From Caballeronia megalochromosomata (GTDB taxonomy: Bacteria; Pseudomonadota; Gammaproteobacteria; Burkholderiales; Burkholderiaceae): a stretch of DNA of 64,000 bases. The notes below the pieces were generated by a model. The model made no database searches. It was not told the origin of the DNA and saw only the letters and a program-made list of their open reading frames with translations. The stretch spans positions 1 through 64,000 of the forward strand of contig LRBF01000033.1 of assembly GCA_001580565.1 (NCBI GenBank), read 5' to 3'. This document shows, in pieces, positions 45,737 through 55,413 of the stretch; position 1 is the first letter of the stretch, and each line of letters opens with the position of its first letter. The position numbers were made by a program, and so were the translations under genes.

Positions 45737-48543
45737 GCGAGCACCTCCTGAATGTTTTGCGGCGTCACCGGCAGATCGGTGAAGCGATGGCCGATCGCAT
45801 GCGCGATCGCGTTGACGATGGCGCCGACCACCGGAATCATCACCACTTCGGCGATGCCTTTCGGCGGATCGGTTTCGGAAAGAGGCGGCAGCACTTCACC
45901 CGTCTGCCTCCACACGGCGACGTCGCGCGCGAGCGGCAGGTGATAGCGGTTGAAGTTCCAGGTGCCGTTGCCCGGACCGTCCTCGTAAAGCGGCAGATAT
46001 TCGTGCAGCGCGTGGCCGATGCCCATCGCGAGGCCGCCCTGCAACTGGCCCGACACGAGCTGCGGCGCGATCTGATTGCCGCATTCCATGATCGAATGAT
46101 GCGAAAGCAGTTTGACCTCGCCGCTCGACTCGCTCACGGCGAGTTCGACGAGCGTGCCAACCGCGCTGTAGTACGTGACCGTCGCGTTGTTGCGTTGCAC
46201 GGGCGGGATGAAGACGCGCTTGCGGTCGAGCACCGTGTAGCCGTTGGCCGTGGTCTTCGGTTTGCCTGCGCCGAAGCGCACGGAGAGACCGTCGACCGGA
46301 ATCCGCTCTGCGTCGCCCGCGATATCGAACTGCGCCTCGCTCCATTGCCAGCGATTGAACGTATGCACGGCCGCGCCCGTGACGAGCCCGAGTTCGTGCG
46401 CCTTCTTCGCGAGTTGCTCGAAGGCAAGCGGCTCGAGTCCGTCGGCGGACAGCTTGCCGTCCGTCCAGCGCGCGTCCTCGATGCGCACGACGAACGACGC
46501 CGCCTGACCGCCGCCGATGCCCTGCCCCCAGATCGCGCACGCCGCCGGCCAGATGCCGTGGCGGAAAAGCACGCGCGCCGCCTCATGCGTCGCGTGCGTG
46601 AAGTAGAACGCCGAGTTCGTCGCGCTCGCCGGCGACATGTACGACGGCGACCAGCGCGGATTCGCGCTCAGTCGATCCTGCTCGGCCTGCGACATGATGT
46701 ACGGATCGCCGCTCGTAACGACCGGCAGATCCGTCCAGTCGATCGTCGCCATGCGGACGTCGGCGGCGGGCTTGCCGAGCCATTTCGCGCACGCGAGCGC
46801 CTGCGACGTCGACGCGCCGGTGCCGATCTCCGCGCCCGAGTGATGCAGTGCGATGCGGCCATCGGCGGTGAGTTCGACCTTCGCGAACGCGCTCTCCGCG
46901 CCCGTGCCGAAGTCCTTCTGCACGCATGCGAAACCGACGCCGTAGCGCTTGCCCGGATGCGCGGCTTCGTATTCGGCCTTGCGCTTCACGCGATCCGTCC
47001 AGAGCGGATGCGCCTGCGCACGCCGCAGCACCTCCTCTGCACGCATGGCGCCCGTCGGAATCGCGCCCTGCGTGTTTTTCATGCCGGTGCGCATGACGTT
47101 CTTCAGGCGCAAATCGATCGGATCGATGTCGAGCGTCTGCGCGATTTCGTCGATCATCATCTCGGTCGCCGCCATGCTCTGCAGCGTGCCGTAGCCACGC
47201 GCGGAGCCCGCGTCCACCGCGCGCGACGCGATCGCGGTGGCGGTCAGATCGCTCTTTGGAATGTAGTAGATGGACTGCGCCGCCGTTGCGCCCACCATCG
47301 CGACTGATGGCGAGAAGTTGCAGCGCCCGCCGCCGTTGGCGACGAAATCGCCCTTGAACGCCTGAATCAGCCCGGACTTCCGCTCGATCGCCATGCGATA
47401 GCGCATGTCGAACGCGTGCCGTTTGAGCGAGCTCTGGAACTGCTCGAAGCGATCGTTGGCGAGACGCACCGGGCGGCCATCGCCGTAAAGCGATGCGACG
47501 AGCCCGTAGAACGGCATGTTGTAGTGGTCCTTCGAACCGTAGCCGACCGTGTAGCACGGATGCAGGAACAGGTTCTTCACCGGGAAGCGCGACTTCGCCG
47601 TCATTTCGATCGCGCTTTCGGCCACTTCGTGCGGGCCTTGCGTCGGGATGACCATGTGCAGCGACTGGGTCGCCGCGTCGTACCAGCAATTCGCGTTGTC
47701 GGGTTCGAGTGCGGCCGTATCGACGGATTGCGTGCGATACGCGCGATCCACGACGAGCCATTCGGCCGGCGGATGATCGAGCGCGTCACCGATCGCGTTC
47801 GCATGGAATACGCCCTGCTCGTCGAGCTTGCCGTGCTCGGCGGCGCGCGCCCAGACCGGCGCGCGCTTCTTCATCATGTGCGGAAAGAGCGGCGAGTCCT
47901 TGAGGCTCGAAAACGTGTCGTCGTCGTAAGGCGTCTTTCCGCCGACACGCACGAAGCGGAACGCCGCCCACGGATCGCGCTCGATCGGGCCGGTCGTCGC
48001 GCCATAGCGGATCACGCCCTCGCGGAACTGAAGCTTGTCCTTGGCGAAGCGAAAACGCGCGAAATCGTGATAGATCAGGATCGCGACCGCCTGCCCGAGA
48101 TACGCCGGCGTCTTGCCGGCAGGCAGCAGCATGTCGTCGCCATAGAACGCGGGGAATGCGATCTTGTCGCGCGCGAGATCGTCCGCCGTGACGATGCGAT
48201 CGGGCGCGAGGCCGCCGTCGAGCATCGAGAGATCGAAACCCTCGTAGAGGCAGTCGGCGCGCGTCGTGCGCAGGATCAGCGCGTGCGCTTGCGCCTTCGG
48301 CCAGTGCGGCATGTCCGCCGCGCGGACGTCGCGCGCGAACACCTTCGCGCCCGTCACCTTCGCGATGCCGTCGATGCGAAACTTCGCGCCGCCGCTCGTC
48401 GCATCCCACTGAACCGGAGTCAGAATTTTCTCTTCGAACAACGCAGCGAACGCACGGCTGCCGAGCGGCGCAACGAACACCGACACGCCAGCGAGCGCAC
48501 CCGCTTTCAGAAAACCGCGCCTCGACAGGCCGAGTTTTCCCAT
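45733..48543 (-). CDS. molybdopterin-binding large subunit (IorB-like), Tat-exported
   Basis: 936 residues. A twin-arginine signal (SRRGFLKAGALAGVSVFVAP) shows export to the periplasm after cofactor insertion. Xanthine-dehydrogenase-family molybdopterin segments follow, including GSKDHYNMPFYG, RGYGTLQSMAATEM, GAEIGTGASTSQALACAKW and a C-terminal PKGIAEVVMIP. The last is the active-site glutamate region (usually GxGE; here GIAE). The start at 48543 is chosen by the Tat signal and GGGGAG upstream. First gene of a three-gene operon with the [2Fe-2S] and cytochrome c subunits. No maturation gene (XdhC) is nearby. Confidence 0.88.
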   Translation of the reverse strand: MGKLGLSRRGFLKAGALAGVSVFVAPLGSRAFAALFEEKILTPVQWDATSGGAKFRIDGIAKVTGAKVFARDVRAADMPHWPKAQAHALILRTTRADCLYEGFDLSMLDGGLAPDRIVTADDLARDKIAFPAFYGDDMLLPAGKTPAYLGQAVAILIYHDFARFRFAKDKLQFREGVIRYGATTGPIERDPWAAFRFVRVGGKTPYDDDTFSSLKDSPLFPHMMKKRAPVWARAAEHGKLDEQGVFHANAIGDALDHPPAEWLVVDRAYRTQSVDTAALEPDNANCWYDAATQSLHMVIPTQGPHEVAESAIEMTAKSRFPVKNLFLHPCYTVGYGSKDHYNMPFYGLVASLYGDGRPVRLANDRFEQFQSSLKRHAFDMRYRMAIERKSGLIQAFKGDFVANGGGRCNFSPSVAMVGATAAQSIYYIPKSDLTATAIASRAVDAGSARGYGTLQSMAATEMMIDEIAQTLDIDPIDLRLKNVMRTGMKNTQGAIPTGAMRAEEVLRRAQAHPLWTDRVKRKAEYEAAHPGKRYGVGFACVQKDFGTGAESAFAKVELTADGRIALHHSGAEIGTGASTSQALACAKWLGKPAADVRMATIDWTDLPVVTSGDPYIMSQAEQDRLSANPRWSPSYMSPASATNSAFYFTHATHEAARVLFRHGIWPAACAIWGQGIGGGQAASFVVRIEDARWTDGKLSADGLEPLAFEQLAKKAHELGLVTGAAVHTFNRWQWSEAQFDIAGDAERIPVDGLSVRFGAGKPKTTANGYTVLDRKRVFIPPVQRNNATVTYYSAVGTLVELAVSESSGEVKLLSHHSIMECGNQIAPQLVSGQLQGGLAMGIGHALHEYLPLYEDGPGNGTWNFNRYHLPLARDVAVWRQTGEVLPPLSETDPPKGIAEVVMIPVVGAIVNAIAHAIGHRFTDLPVTPQNIQEVLA

Positions 48544-48680
48544 GTAATTCTCCCCAAGTGATCGCCAGCGGATGGTCCGCAGCGGGACCGCTGCCCGCCG
48601 CCAGGTGCGGCATTGTGAAATTTGTTTGCAATGCGAAGCATTGCCACGCGGGCGATGCCATTTTCGAGCGCGTGATTCCA

Positions 48681-48705
48681 CGCGTCGGCAGTGGTTGCCG
48701 ACGCG
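48681..48705. repeat. 10-bp inverted repeat upstream of the molybdenum hydroxylase operon
   Basis: CGCGTCGGCA-GTGGT-TGCCGACGCG, perfect arms. It lies about 140 bases before the large-subunit start, so it could be an operator; no T-tract supports a terminator. Confidence 0.4.
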
Positions 48706-48810
48706 CAGCGGGCGCGATTTTAAGTCGCAGGGGAACGCGCAACAACACTCGCAACGTCAAGTTCTGTCAAACCCGAATTGCGTTGCAGATGCGTCGAATC
48801 GTGCGAATGA

Positions 48811-48845
48811 AAACAAAAACGGCGGCTCGCAATGAGCCGCCGTTT
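48811..48845 (-). terminator. terminator of the isc operon
   Basis: AAACGGCGGCTC/GAGCCGCCGTTT, a 12-bp perfect stem with a five-base loop, followed on the minus strand by TTTGTTTTC. It begins 23 bases after the iscX stop. Confidence 0.9.
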
Positions 48846-48867
48846 CCGGGATGAAGGCAGGACCGGG

Positions 48868-49065
48868 TCAGTAATCCGCGTCCTCGATCCACGCTGCCTG
48901 GATCGCCTCCAGAATCTTTTCGTTGGATTTTTCCGGATCGTCGTCGAAACCGTCCAGCTCCGTAATCCAGCGATGCAGGTCAGTGAAACGCACATATTGG
49001 GGATCGATATCCTGATGCGCGTCGGTGAGTGCCATCGCGATCTCCTGAGTATCTGTCCACTTCAT
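48868..49065 (-). CDS. iscX: Fe-S assembly protein IscX
   Basis: 65 residues, small acidic protein that binds IscS and modulates iron delivery. The sequence [34 protein letters not shown] and [15 protein letters not shown] is characteristic. AGGAGG precedes the ATG at 49065. Last gene of the isc operon, 14 bases after fdx, and followed by the operon terminator. Confidence 0.95.
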   Translation of the reverse strand: MKWTDTQEIAMALTDAHQDIDPQYVRFTDLHRWITELDGFDDDPEKSNEKILEAIQAAWIEDADY

Positions 49066-49079
49066 GGGCGAGCCTCCTG

Positions 49080-49421
49080 TCAGTGATTTTCTTTGGCGTG
49101 ATTGATGGAGTACCGCGGGATCTCGACCACCAGATCCTCGTCGGCAGGCACCATTGCCTGACATGATAACCGCGATGTCGGTTCGAGACCCCACGCTTTG
49201 TCGAGCAGATCGTCCTCGTCCTCCTCGGACGGCTCGAGCGCATTGAAGCCCTCCCGGATGATGACGTGGCAGGTCGTGCACGCGCACGATTTCTCGCAGG
49301 CATGCTCGATCTCGATGCCGTGTTCCAGCAGGTTGTCGCAGATGCTCTTGCCGAGGTCGGCGTCGATCACCGCGCCGTCCGGACAGAGCTCCACGTGAGG
49401 CAGCACAACAATTTGAGGCAT
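49080..49421 (-). CDS. fdx: [2Fe-2S] ferredoxin, Isc type
   Basis: Adrenodoxin-type ferredoxin of 113 residues supplying electrons to Fe-S assembly. The cluster cysteines are in [10 protein letters not shown], with the fourth in LSCQAMV. It begins [18 protein letters not shown], the usual start for Isc ferredoxins. It lies between hscA and iscX on one transcript. Confidence 0.96.
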   Translation of the reverse strand: MPQIVVLPHVELCPDGAVIDADLGKSICDNLLEHGIEIEHACEKSCACTTCHVIIREGFNALEPSEEDEDDLLDKAWGLEPTSRLSCQAMVPADEDLVVEIPRYSINHAKENH

Positions 49422-49469
49422 GGGACTGGTTTTCCGTAAATGCTTGTTTGTTCGATAACCGCGCGATGA

Positions 49470-51335
49470 TCAGACGTCGTCGAGCTTGCGGCCCGCGAGC
49501 GCGCGGCGGATGCTCTTGTTCATGCGGCGCGCGGCGAATTCGTCGGTGCCGGTCGCGAGCGCCTTGGTGGCGTCTTCGATCTTTTCGACCGAATCGCCGG
49601 TCGCGAGCGCCGCGAGTCCGGTCACGAGCGTGAGGATCTCTGCGCGCTCGTCGTCGTCGACCAGTTCGCCATCGGCTTCGAGCGCGGCGTGGGTCGCTTC
49701 GATGAGACGCTCGGCTTCCACCTGCGCCTCGCGCAACGCGCGCGCGTGCATGTCCGTCTCCGCCGTCTTGAAGCTCTCTTCGAGCATGCGCGCGACTTCG
49801 TCGTCGGCAAGACCGTACGACGGCTTCACCACCACCGACGCTTCCACGCCCGACATCTGCTCGCGCGCGAACACGGAAAGCAGCCCGTCCGCGTCCACCT
49901 GATAGGTCACACGAATGCGCGCGGCGCCGGCCGCCATCGGCGGAATGCCGCGCAGCTCGAAACGCGCGAGCGAGCGGCAGTCGGACACGAGCTCGCGTTC
50001 GCCCTGGACGACGTGAATCGCCATCGCGGTCTGACCGTCCTTGAAGGTCGTGAAATCCTGCGCGCGCGCGGTCGGAATCGTCGAATTGCGCGGGATGATC
50101 TTCTCGGTGAGGCCGCCCATCGTCTCGACGCCGAGCGACAGCGGAATCACGTCGAGCAGCAGCCAGTCATCGCCTTCGCCACGGCGGTTGCCGGCGAGCA
50201 GATCCGCCTGGATCGCGGCGCCGAGCGCGACGACCTGGTCCGGATCGAGATTGACGAGCGGCGGCTGACCGAAGAACGCCTCGACCGCGCGGCGGATCAC
50301 CGGCATGCGCGTCGCGCCGCCGACGAGCACGACGCCCTTAATGTCCTTGGGTGCGACCTTCGCATCGCGCAATGCTTTCTTCGTCGGCCCGAGCGTGCGA
50401 GCGACGAGCGCTTCGGCCAACGCGGCGAACTGCGCTTCGCTCACGGTGACGTCGATTTCCACGCCCGTGGAAAGCGTCGCCTGCACGCGCGTTTCGAGCG
50501 TGTCCGACAGCGCTTCCTTCGCCGAGCGCACGCGATCGAGCATCAGACGCACGTCTTCCGGCGTATCGAGCGCGACGCCCGCCTGCTCCAGCACATGGCG
50601 ATACAGCGCGTGATCGAAATCGTCGCCGCCGAGCGCGGAATCGCCGCCCGCCGCGAGCACTTCGAAGACACCCTTCGTGAGCTTCAGGATCGACAGGTCG
50701 AACGTACCGCCGCCGAGGTCATAGACGGCGAAGAGGCCCTCGGAGCCGTTGTCGAGACCGTACGCGATCGCGGCCGCAGTCGGTTCGTTCAAGAGCCGCA
50801 GCACGTTCAGGCCGGCCAGCTTCGCCGCGTCCTTGGTCGCCTGCCGCTGGGCTTCGTCGAAATAGGCGGGCACCGTGATCACCGCGCCGACGAGGTCCTC
50901 GCCGAGCGTGTCTTCCGCGCGATAACGCAGCGTCGCGAGAATTTCCGCCGATACCTCGACCGGGCTCTTCACGCCATCGACGGTGCGGATCTGCACCATG
51001 CCGGGCGCGTCGATGAAATCGTACGGCGCGTTCTCCGCGCCTTCGACTTCGCTCTTGCCGCGGCCCATGAAGCGCTTGACCGACACGATCGTGTTGCGCG
51101 GATCGATAACCGCTTCTTCCTTCGCGGTCCGGCCGATGCGCCGTCCACCCTTCTCCAGATAGCGCACAACCGAGGGCAGCAGCACGTGGCCGTCCTCGTC
51201 GGGCAGCGCTTCGGGCACGCTGCTGCGCACGGCCGCGACGAGCGAGTTCGTCGTGCCGAGATCGATGCCGACCGCCACGCGCCGTTGATGCGGCGCCGGC
51301 GCCATGCCGGGTTCTGAGATTTGCAGTAAAGCCAT
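49470..51335 (-). CDS. hscA: Fe-S assembly chaperone HscA
   Basis: Hsp70-class chaperone of 621 residues that releases clusters from IscU. The ATPase domain includes [12 protein letters not shown], the [22 protein letters not shown] segment and [14 protein letters not shown]. The substrate-binding domain lies around [15 protein letters not shown], with a short lid. Its length is below that of DnaK (about 640). It lies between hscB and fdx, with 35 bases to hscB. Confidence 0.97.
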   Translation of the reverse strand: MALLQISEPGMAPAPHQRRVAVGIDLGTTNSLVAAVRSSVPEALPDEDGHVLLPSVVRYLEKGGRRIGRTAKEEAVIDPRNTIVSVKRFMGRGKSEVEGAENAPYDFIDAPGMVQIRTVDGVKSPVEVSAEILATLRYRAEDTLGEDLVGAVITVPAYFDEAQRQATKDAAKLAGLNVLRLLNEPTAAAIAYGLDNGSEGLFAVYDLGGGTFDLSILKLTKGVFEVLAAGGDSALGGDDFDHALYRHVLEQAGVALDTPEDVRLMLDRVRSAKEALSDTLETRVQATLSTGVEIDVTVSEAQFAALAEALVARTLGPTKKALRDAKVAPKDIKGVVLVGGATRMPVIRRAVEAFFGQPPLVNLDPDQVVALGAAIQADLLAGNRRGEGDDWLLLDVIPLSLGVETMGGLTEKIIPRNSTIPTARAQDFTTFKDGQTAMAIHVVQGERELVSDCRSLARFELRGIPPMAAGAARIRVTYQVDADGLLSVFAREQMSGVEASVVVKPSYGLADDEVARMLEESFKTAETDMHARALREAQVEAERLIEATHAALEADGELVDDDERAEILTLVTGLAALATGDSVEKIEDATKALATGTDEFAARRMNKSIRRALAGRKLDDV

Positions 51336-51370
51336 CTTTGGTCTTATGGGGTTGGGTCGGCTGACTCGTC

Positions 51371-51901
51371 TTACGCGTGTTCCAGCCGTTCGATTTGCGC
51401 GCCGATTTCATGCGCCACGCGTTCGATGAACATCAACTGGCGCACAGCCTCGCTCGCGGCCTGATCCGACCGGCTGTCGATCAACGCCTCGAGTTTCGTG
51501 AAGCGCACGCGCTCTTCTTCGCGCAATTCGTCGAGCAGCGCTTCGAGCGCGCCGATGTTCTTCGCGTTCGCAGCATCCTCGATATTTTCGCGCCATTCCA
51601 TCTGCTGCATCAGGAACGCGGGCTCCATCGCGGTGTTGTTCTCCGCGCCAACGTCGATGCCGCGCTGCGACAGCATATAGCGCGCGCGCTTCAACGGATC
51701 GCGCAGCGTCTGATAGGCCTCGTTCGCATGCGTGGCCCATTGCATCGCGAGACGTTTCTGCGCATCGCCGGCCGCCGCGAAGCGGTCCGGATGCACTTGC
51801 GCCTGCACGGTGCGATAAGCGTCGTCGAGTTTCTGCGGATCGACGGCGAAGGTCTGCGGCAGATCGAAGAGATCGAAGTGACTGTCGGTAAGCGAGGCCA
51901 T
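51371..51901 (-). CDS. hscB: J-domain co-chaperone HscB
   Basis: 176 residues. The N-terminal J domain has the HPD motif in [15 protein letters not shown], and the C-terminal helical domain ([13 protein letters not shown] onwards) binds IscU. It stimulates HscA ATPase. Position between iscA and hscA is standard. Confidence 0.96.
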   Translation of the reverse strand: MASLTDSHFDLFDLPQTFAVDPQKLDDAYRTVQAQVHPDRFAAAGDAQKRLAMQWATHANEAYQTLRDPLKRARYMLSQRGIDVGAENNTAMEPAFLMQQMEWRENIEDAANAKNIGALEALLDELREEERVRFTKLEALIDSRSDQAASEAVRQLMFIERVAHEIGAQIERLEHA

Positions 51902-51984
51902 GCTATATCAATGAATTCAGTGTGCGCGAATGAAAAAGGCGGCACGCGCCGCCTCTTTTGCCGATACCGCCGGCGCGATCCACG

Positions 51985-52308
51985 TCAGACGCGGAACGAT
52001 TCGCCGCAGCCGCACTCGTCCTTCGCGTTCGGGTTGTTGAACTTGAAGCCTTCGTTCAGGCCTTCGCGAGCGAAGTCGAGCTCGGTGCCGTCGAGATACG
52101 GAAGACTTTTCGGATCGATCACGATCTTCACGCCCGACGTCTCGAACACGGTGTCTTCAGGCGTCAGTTCATCGACATATTCGAGCTTGTACGCCAGACC
52201 CGAACAGCCCGTCGTGCGCACGCCCAGCCGCAGGCCGACGCCCTTGCCGCGCCGCGTCAGATACTTCTGCACATGATGTGCCGCTTTATCCGTCAACGTG
52301 ATTGCCAT
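51985..52308 (-). CDS. iscA: iron-sulfur assembly protein IscA
   Basis: A-type carrier of 107 residues. The three conserved cysteines are in [10 protein letters not shown] and ECGCGESF. The ATG at 52308 ([17 protein letters not shown]) is preferred over an open extension to 52365. Lies between iscU and hscB. Confidence 0.96.
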   Translation of the reverse strand: MAITLTDKAAHHVQKYLTRRGKGVGLRLGVRTTGCSGLAYKLEYVDELTPEDTVFETSGVKIVIDPKSLPYLDGTELDFAREGLNEGFKFNNPNAKDECGCGESFRV

Positions 52309-52365
52309 AGTCTTCGCTTCTCTCTCCGAGGCGCCACGCCCATGCATGGCGCCCGCTTTCGTCAC

Positions 52366-52794
52366 TTAAGCCGCGTGCTGCTTCGCTTCCGTCGCCTGCG
52401 CTTCCGGCGCCACGACGCCATGACGCTGCTTATAATCGGCGACCGCTGCCTTGATTGCGTCTTCCGCGAGAATCGAGCAGTGGATCTTCACCGGCGGCAG
52501 CGCCAGTTCTTCGGCGATCTGCGTGTTCTTGATGGTGAGCGCCTGATCCAGCGTCTTGCCCTTCACCCACTCGGTGACGAGCGAACTCGATGCGATCGCC
52601 GAACCGCAGCCATACGTCTTGAACTTCGCATCTTCGATCACGCCATCCGCGCCCACGCGGATTTGCAGCTTCATCACGTCGCCGCACGCCGGCGCGCCGA
52701 CCATGCCGGTGCCGACGGTGTCGTCGTCCTTCGAGAACGAGCCGACGTTACGCGGGTTTTCGTAGTGGTCCAGAACCTTGTCGCTATAAGCCAT
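52366..52794 (-). CDS. iscU: iron-sulfur scaffold IscU
   Basis: Scaffold of 142 residues. Cluster ligands: PACGDVM, YGCGSAIASS and HCSILAEDA; the HscA-recognition motif LPPVK is present just before the last cysteine. It starts MAYSDKVLDHYENPRNVG. The C-terminus has a short Ala/Gln-rich tail. Located 36 bases after iscS. Confidence 0.97.
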   Translation of the reverse strand: MAYSDKVLDHYENPRNVGSFSKDDDTVGTGMVGAPACGDVMKLQIRVGADGVIEDAKFKTYGCGSAIASSSLVTEWVKGKTLDQALTIKNTQIAEELALPPVKIHCSILAEDAIKAAVADYKQRHGVVAPEAQATEAKQHAA

Positions 52795-52830
52795 GATTCA
52801 AACTCTCCTTTGTTCGGTGTCGCGTGTCGC

Positions 52831-54054
52831 TCAGTGCGCGGCCCACTGGATGGTCGAGATGTCGATGCCGTCCTTGTGCATTTCCCAGAGCGGCGACAGA
52901 TCGCGCAGCTTCGCGATCTTGGTTTTCAGCAGGTTGATCACGTAGTCGACGTCCTGCTCGGTGGTGAAGCGGCCGACCGTGAAGCGGATCGAGCTGTGCG
53001 CGAGTTCGTCGTTGCGGCCGAGCGCGCGCAGCACGTACGACGGCTCCAGCGACGCCGACGTGCACGCCGAACCCGACGACACCGCGACATCCTTCACCGC
53101 CATGATCAGCGATTCGCCTTCGACGAAATTGAAGCTGATATTGAGGTTGTGCGGCACGCGGCGTTCCATGTCGCCGTTAACGTAGACCTCTTCCATGTCC
53201 TGCAGGCCTTTCAGCAGACGGTCGCGCAGCATGCGGATGCGCTCGTTCTCCGTCGCCATTTCTTCACGCGCGATGCGAAACGCCTCGCCCATGCCGACGA
53301 TCTGATGCGTCGCGAGCGTGCCCGAACGCATGCCGCGCTCGTGACCGCCACCGTGCATCTGCGCCTCGATGCGCACGCGCGGCTTGCGGCGCACGTACAA
53401 CGCGCCGATGCCCTTCGGGCCGTACGTCTTGTGCGCCGAGAACGACATCAGGTCGACCTTCAGCTTTTGCAGGTCGATCTGGATCTTGCCGGTGGCCTGC
53501 GCCGCATCGACGTGAAAAATGATGCCCTTCTCACGCGTGATCTCGCCGATCGCCTCGATGTCCTGGATCACGCCGATCTCGTTGTTCACGCTCATCACGG
53601 AGACGAGAATCGTGTCCGGGCGGATCGCCGCCTTCAGCTTGTCCAGATCGATGAGACCGTCGTCCTTCACGTCGAGATACGTGACTTCGTAGCCTTCGCG
53701 CTCCAGCTCACGCGTGGTGTCGAGCACGGCCTTGTGCTCGGTCTTCACCGTGATGATGTGCTTGCCCTTGCTCTTGTAGAAGTGCGCGGCACCCTTGATC
53801 GCGAGGTTGTCCGATTCCGTTGCGCCCGACGTCCAGATGATTTCGCGCGGATCGCAGTTGACGAGCGCCGCGACGTTCTCGCGCGCTTCCTCGACCGCAC
53901 GCTCCGCATCCCAGCCGTACTGGTGGCTGCGCGAGGCCGGATTGCCGAACTGCTCGCGAAGATACGGGATCATCTTATCCACCACGCGCGGATCGACGGG
54001 GGTCGTCGCGCTGTAGTCCATGTAAATGGGCAGGTGGGGAATATCGTTGTTCAT
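52831..54054 (-). CDS. iscS: cysteine desulfurase IscS
   Basis: PLP enzyme of 407 residues that donates sulfur to IscU and to tRNA thiolation. The PLP lysine is in [12 protein letters not shown] and the persulfide cysteine in [14 protein letters not shown]. Starts [24 protein letters not shown]. It follows iscR by 85 bases in the same operon and carries the usual bacterial C-terminal tail ending in QWAAH. Confidence 0.98.
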   Translation of the reverse strand: MNNDIPHLPIYMDYSATTPVDPRVVDKMIPYLREQFGNPASRSHQYGWDAERAVEEARENVAALVNCDPREIIWTSGATESDNLAIKGAAHFYKSKGKHIITVKTEHKAVLDTTRELEREGYEVTYLDVKDDGLIDLDKLKAAIRPDTILVSVMSVNNEIGVIQDIEAIGEITREKGIIFHVDAAQATGKIQIDLQKLKVDLMSFSAHKTYGPKGIGALYVRRKPRVRIEAQMHGGGHERGMRSGTLATHQIVGMGEAFRIAREEMATENERIRMLRDRLLKGLQDMEEVYVNGDMERRVPHNLNISFNFVEGESLIMAVKDVAVSSGSACTSASLEPSYVLRALGRNDELAHSSIRFTVGRFTTEQDVDYVINLLKTKIAKLRDLSPLWEMHKDGIDISTIQWAAH

Positions 54055-54139
54055 CAGTCGCTCCGGGAAAATCGGTCAAAGCTCTTGGCTGGGATGCTCT
54101 TTATTTGCGCGCTCGGCTCGTACCGGCGCGGCTTATATG

Positions 54140-54667
54140 TCATCCGGCCAGGTTGAAAATGGAATTCGGACCCTTGGGCGCGACGCGCGCAGTCTCGACG
54201 CCGGCCGATTCCGCACGCCGGTCGCGCAGCACCGCCGGCGAGCCTTCGCGTGCGCGCTGCTGGTCGACCAGATCCTTCAGCGAGACGGAGTCGAGATACT
54301 CGACCATCTTCTGGTTGAGCGTCGCCCAGAGCTCGTGCGTCATGCAGTGGCCGTCGTGCTGCTTTGTGCCTTCGCACGTGCCCTTGCCGCCGCACTGCGT
54401 GGCGTCGATCGGCTCGTCGACCGCGATGATGATGTCGGCAACCGTGACGTTTTCCGCGCGGCGCGCGAGGTTGTAACCGCCGCCCGGTCCGCGAACCGAT
54501 TCGACGATCTCATGCCGCCGCAGCTTGCCGAATAGCTGTTCGAGGTAGGAAAGCGAGATGCGCTGGCGCTGACTGATGCCTGCCAGCGTCACCGGGCCCT
54601 GCTCCTGGCGCAATGCCAGGTCGATCATCGCCGTGACGGCGAAACGGCCTTTCGTGGTGAGTCTCAT
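54140..54667 (-). CDS. iscR: Rrf2-family [2Fe-2S] regulator IscR
   Basis: 175 residues. The winged helix is MRLTTKGRFAVTAMIDLALRQ, and the cluster cysteines lie in QCGGKGTCEGTKQHDGHC, followed by the MTHELW segment; this is the C-x5-C-x7-C-type ligand set of IscR. It represses the operon when loaded with a cluster; matching boxes lie immediately upstream. First gene of the isc operon. Confidence 0.97.
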   Translation of the reverse strand: MRLTTKGRFAVTAMIDLALRQEQGPVTLAGISQRQRISLSYLEQLFGKLRRHEIVESVRGPGGGYNLARRAENVTVADIIIAVDEPIDATQCGGKGTCEGTKQHDGHCMTHELWATLNQKMVEYLDSVSLKDLVDQQRAREGSPAVLRDRRAESAGVETARVAPKGPNSIFNLAG

Positions 54668-54685
54668 AATTGGGGGCTAACGCTA

Positions 54686-54710
54686 ATACTCGATGATTTT
54701 CGTCAAGTAT
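54686..54710 (-). promoter_or_regulatory. IscR type 1 box (promoter-downstream)
   Basis: 25 bases; on the minus strand the ends are ATACTTGACG and ATCGAGTAT. It agrees with the type 1 consensus at all but about three positions and overlaps the -10 element and start region. Confidence 0.8.
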
Positions 54711-54734
54711 AAATAGCCCACAGATTTAGTCAAG
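54707..54734 (-). promoter_or_regulatory. sigma-70 promoter of iscR
   Basis: On the minus strand a -35 TTGACT (54729-54734) and a -10 TATACT (54707-54712), 16-bp spacing. Both elements lie inside the two IscR boxes. Confidence 0.8.
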
Positions 54735-54737
54735 TAT
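54713..54737 (-). promoter_or_regulatory. IscR type 1 box (covering -35)
   Basis: 25 bases; on the minus strand the ends are ATACTTGACTA and GGGCTAT. It differs from the type 1 consensus at only two positions in the right half and covers the -35 hexamer. Confidence 0.82.
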
Positions 54738-54805
54738 CCGGGAAGATAAGTAGCTTTTTAATTGAGTTTTTTCGTGCCTGCACGGCTGGCCGCGGCCACG
54801 CGCCC

Positions 54806-55288
<483 letters not shown>

Positions 55289-55413
55289 CTAAAGCCGGGA
55301 AAAGTCATGACGCCCGGCGACGTCAGCAAAGACAGCCGCCGGAATGCGTCCGGGATTATACAAACGGGCACAAATTTTTGCCCAATCGGGTCATTCCGTC
55401 CCGCGAAACGCGT

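Larger units (their letters stand above)
48544..48867. other. intergenic region between the hydroxylase operon and iscX
   Basis: No gene in 324 bases. It holds a perfect 10-bp inverted repeat at 48681-48705 (CGCGTCGGCA/TGCCGACGCG) and the isc terminator at 48811-48845. The hydroxylase promoter should be in 48560-48680. Confidence 0.55.
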
